NCBI GenBank assembly: GCA_964568355.1 | Contig: CAZMRK010000077.1 | Coordinates: 1-6,475, forward strand | Length of the DNA: 6,475 nucleotides | Reading direction: 5' to 3' | From: JAJPJX01 sp964568355 | Lineage (GTDB): Bacteria > Acidobacteriota > Terriglobia > Bryobacterales > Bryobacteraceae | Shown here: one piece after another, positions 4,788-6,475 of the stretch | Position numbering within the stretch: position 1 is the first letter of the stretch | How the letters are laid out: every line of letters begins with the position of its first letter | Program-made: the position numbers and the translations under genes | Notes under the pieces: generated by a model | What the model was told of the DNA's origin: nothing | Seen by the model: only the letters and a program-made list of their open reading frames with translations | Databases searched by the model: none

Positions 4788-6475
4788 ATGGGCTGGAACG
4801 ATCTGCTATTGCGATTACGCGCGTTGGCCGGCCGGCGCCGCGCCGAAAGCGACCTGGACGAGGAATTGCGCTTCCACCTGGAGATGGAAGCACGCAAAAA
4901 GCGCCTGGCGGGGATGGACGAAGCACAGGCACGATCCGGAGCGCGCGTGGCATTCGGCGGCCTGGAGCAGGTTCGCGAACAATGCCGCGATGTGCGCGGC
5001 CTGACCCTCTTGGAAAATCTGGCGCGCGACCTCCGCTATGCCGTCCGGATGCTGCGGAAAGCGCCGGTATTCACCGCCGTGGCGGTGCTCTCCCTGGCGG
5101 TCGGAATCGGCGCCAATACCGCGGTCTTCAGCCTCCTGGACGTAGTGCTGCTGCGGATGCTGCCCGTACGGCACCCCGAGCAACTGGTGGTCCTGCGCTG
5201 GGGCGCCCACAAAGATCTGGATTTGACCTTCACCTGGTCCACGGGCAGCGGCGGCGGGCGCCTGGCCTGGACGCGCAACGTCTTTTCCTGGCCGGATCTG
5301 GTCGATATCCGCGCGCACAGCCGCACCCTCAGCGACGTCATGGGGTTTTCTCCCCTCGGATCCCTGAACGTGGCCTCCGGCAGCCGTGCATTTTCAGCCG
5401 GCGGCATGCTGGTTTCAGGGAACTACTTTTCCGCGCTCGGCGTGCGAACCCTTCTCGGGCGGCCCATTGCCGATGATGATGACCGGGCTGCCGGGCTCAC
5501 CTCTGCGGTCATCAGCTATCGCTTCTGGGAGCGCATGTTCGGGTTCAGCCCGGATGCCGTCGGGAAAGTAATCGTGATCAACGGGCAGCCCTGTACGGTG
5601 ATCGGCATCATGCCGAAGGAATTCTTCGGAGTCTCGGCTGGAGGATTCATGTGGAGCCCGGAAGTCGATATCGTCCTTCCGATTCTGGCGAAAGACCGGA
5701 TGGATGGTGTGCGGACGAAGCGCATCGCCTGGACTGGCAATGACTGGTTCTGGATCCAGTTGATGGGCCGGCTCACCCCCGGGAGCACCGAAGCCGCTGT
5801 CAAAAGTGAACTAAGCGCCATGGTGATGGCCAACCTGCCGGAGGCAGCCCGGCAAGTTCTGGCTCACGATGCGCCCATGATCTATGTGGATCCTGGCAGT
5901 CGTGGACTGGACAGTTTACGCTCGACGTATCGCAAGCCGCTGCTGATCCTGATGGCGGTCGTCGGGTTAACCCTGTTGATGGCGTGCGCCAACCTGGCCG
6001 GCCTGCTGCTGGCACGCTCCACTTCACGGCGAAGGGAAATCCTGGTGCGGATGGCGGTAGGCGCCCGGCGCGGCCGGGTCGTACGGCAATTGCTGGTGGA
6101 AGGCGCGGTGCTCTCGGCGGCAGGCATGGCGGGCGGACTGATCCTGGGACACTGGGGCCTCCGGATCCTGCAAACGATGCTGGTTTCGGGCCTCTCCACT
6201 ATCGAGGCTCCGGTATCGTTGGATCTGCGGGTGCTGGGCTTTACGGTCGTAGTGTCAGTGCTGACGACCTTTCTGTTCGCCCTGGTTCCGGCGATCCGCG
6301 CCACCCGCGTGGACGTGGCCGGCGGGTTGAAGGAAGACACCCTGGCTGCACCGGGAAAGCACGGCCTCGGAGCCGCGGGTGTTCTGGTAGCAGCGCAGAT
6401 CGCGGTGGCGCTGGTCCTTCTGGCGGGAGCCACGCTGTTCACCCGCAGCCTGGCGAATCTGCGATCCGTGCCGCT
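4788..6475 (+). CDS. ADOP-family FtsX/MacB-like permease (acidobacterial duplicated orphan permease), C-terminus beyond window
   Basis: The frame is open for 562 codons to the right edge. Residues 1-80 are a soluble prefix typical of this family (DLDEELRFHLEME; ARVAFGGLEQVREQCRDVRG). Membrane helix 1 spans about 94-118 (APVFTAVAVLSLAVGIGANT). Residues about 120-375 form a MacB-like periplasmic domain (VSGNYFSALGV; LGRPI; AVISYRFWERMFG; VIGIMPKEFFG). An FtsX domain follows with helices near 385-409 (LLMACANLAGLLLAR), 433-455 and 483-503, with the cytoplasmic REILVRMAVGARRGRVVRQLLVE between the first two. A fifth helix (530-552) opens the second half, which family members repeat as a second FtsX domain, usually reaching about 800 residues. 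The ADOP family (modelled as TIGR03434) is described as rarely encoded next to an ABC ATPase, and its function is unknown; no ATPase is in this window, though the downstream side is not visible. It is probably co-transcribed with padR, and membrane transport or envelope remodelling is only an inference. Confidence 0.93.
   Translation, partial: MGWNDLLLRLRALAGRRRAESDLDEELRFHLEMEARKKRLAGMDEAQARSGARVAFGGLEQVREQCRDVRGLTLLENLARDLRYAVRMLRKAPVFTAVAVLSLAVGIGANTAVFSLLDVVLLRMLPVRHPEQLVVLRWGAHKDLDLTFTWSTGSGGGRLAWTRNVFSWPDLVDIRAHSRTLSDVMGFSPLGSLNVASGSRAFSAGGMLVSGNYFSALGVRTLLGRPIADDDDRAAGLTSAVISYRFWERMFGFSPDAVGKVIVINGQPCTVIGIMPKEFFGVSAGGFMWSPEVDIVLPILAKDRMDGVRTKRIAWTGNDWFWIQLMGRLTPGSTEAAVKSELSAMVMANLPEAARQVLAHDAPMIYVDPGSRGLDSLRSTYRKPLLILMAVVGLTLLMACANLAGLLLARSTSRRREILVRMAVGARRGRVVRQLLVEGAVLSAAGMAGGLILGHWGLRILQTMLVSGLSTIEAPVSLDLRVLGFTVVVSVLTTFLFALVPAIRATRVDVAGGLKEDTLAAPGKHGLGAAGVLVAAQIAVALVLLAGATLFTRSLANLRSVP

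Noticed and set aside
4783..4788. ATG at 4783 as the start of the permease gene or a small overlapping gene
   Set aside because: It is followed at once by TGA. The ATG at 4788 has a well-spaced GAGAAGG and opens the family-typical N-terminus.
4745..5476. A 243-codon plus-strand open frame starting inside padR
   Set aside because: It overlaps padR and the ADOP gene in another frame, is Arg/Gly/Pro-rich, and has no ribosome binding site of its own.

Overview
The window is GC-rich, densely packed bacterial DNA that most likely comes from an Acidobacteriota genome of the Solibacter/Bryobacterales type. The main reason is the pair at the right: a short PadR-type regulator followed 17 bases later by a large FtsX/MacB-like permease with no ATPase beside it. 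This matches the lineage-typical acidobacterial PadR family and the 'acidobacterial duplicated orphan permease' (ADOP) family. A long-propeller sensor kinase and a secreted family 2 glycosidase also fit a soil polysaccharide degrader. The taxon is inferred from gene families, not from a marker gene.

Layout. Minus strand, 1-2418: the first 806 residues of a two-component sensor with a 14-repeat extracellular beta-propeller, a Y_Y_Y domain, one membrane helix and the start of a histidine kinase; the rest lies beyond the left edge. 2419-2556: a gap with nine 7-base repeat units (2493-2555). The units change polarity in the middle, so the transcript can fold into one long imperfect hairpin followed by a T-run, just after the stop codon of the next gene. 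Minus strand, 2557-4353: a complete exported GH2 glycosidase with both catalytic glutamates. 4354-4434: a compact divergent control region. Plus strand, 4435-4770: the PadR regulator. Plus strand, 4788-6475: the first 562 residues of the ADOP permease, cut by the right edge.

How the parts may work together. The padR and GH2 promoters face away from each other and their -35 boxes overlap almost completely (4384-4390). A 23-bp imperfect direct repeat (4378-4400 and 4414-4436) covers both -35 boxes and the padR start codon. This is a plausible PadR operator that would control its own operon and the divergent glycosidase together. Both predicted mRNAs would have very short or no 5' leaders. The sensor kinase follows the glycosidase on the same strand, which suggests, but does not prove, a link between sensing and breakdown of a glycan. 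No RNA genes, mobile elements or CRISPR arrays are visible.
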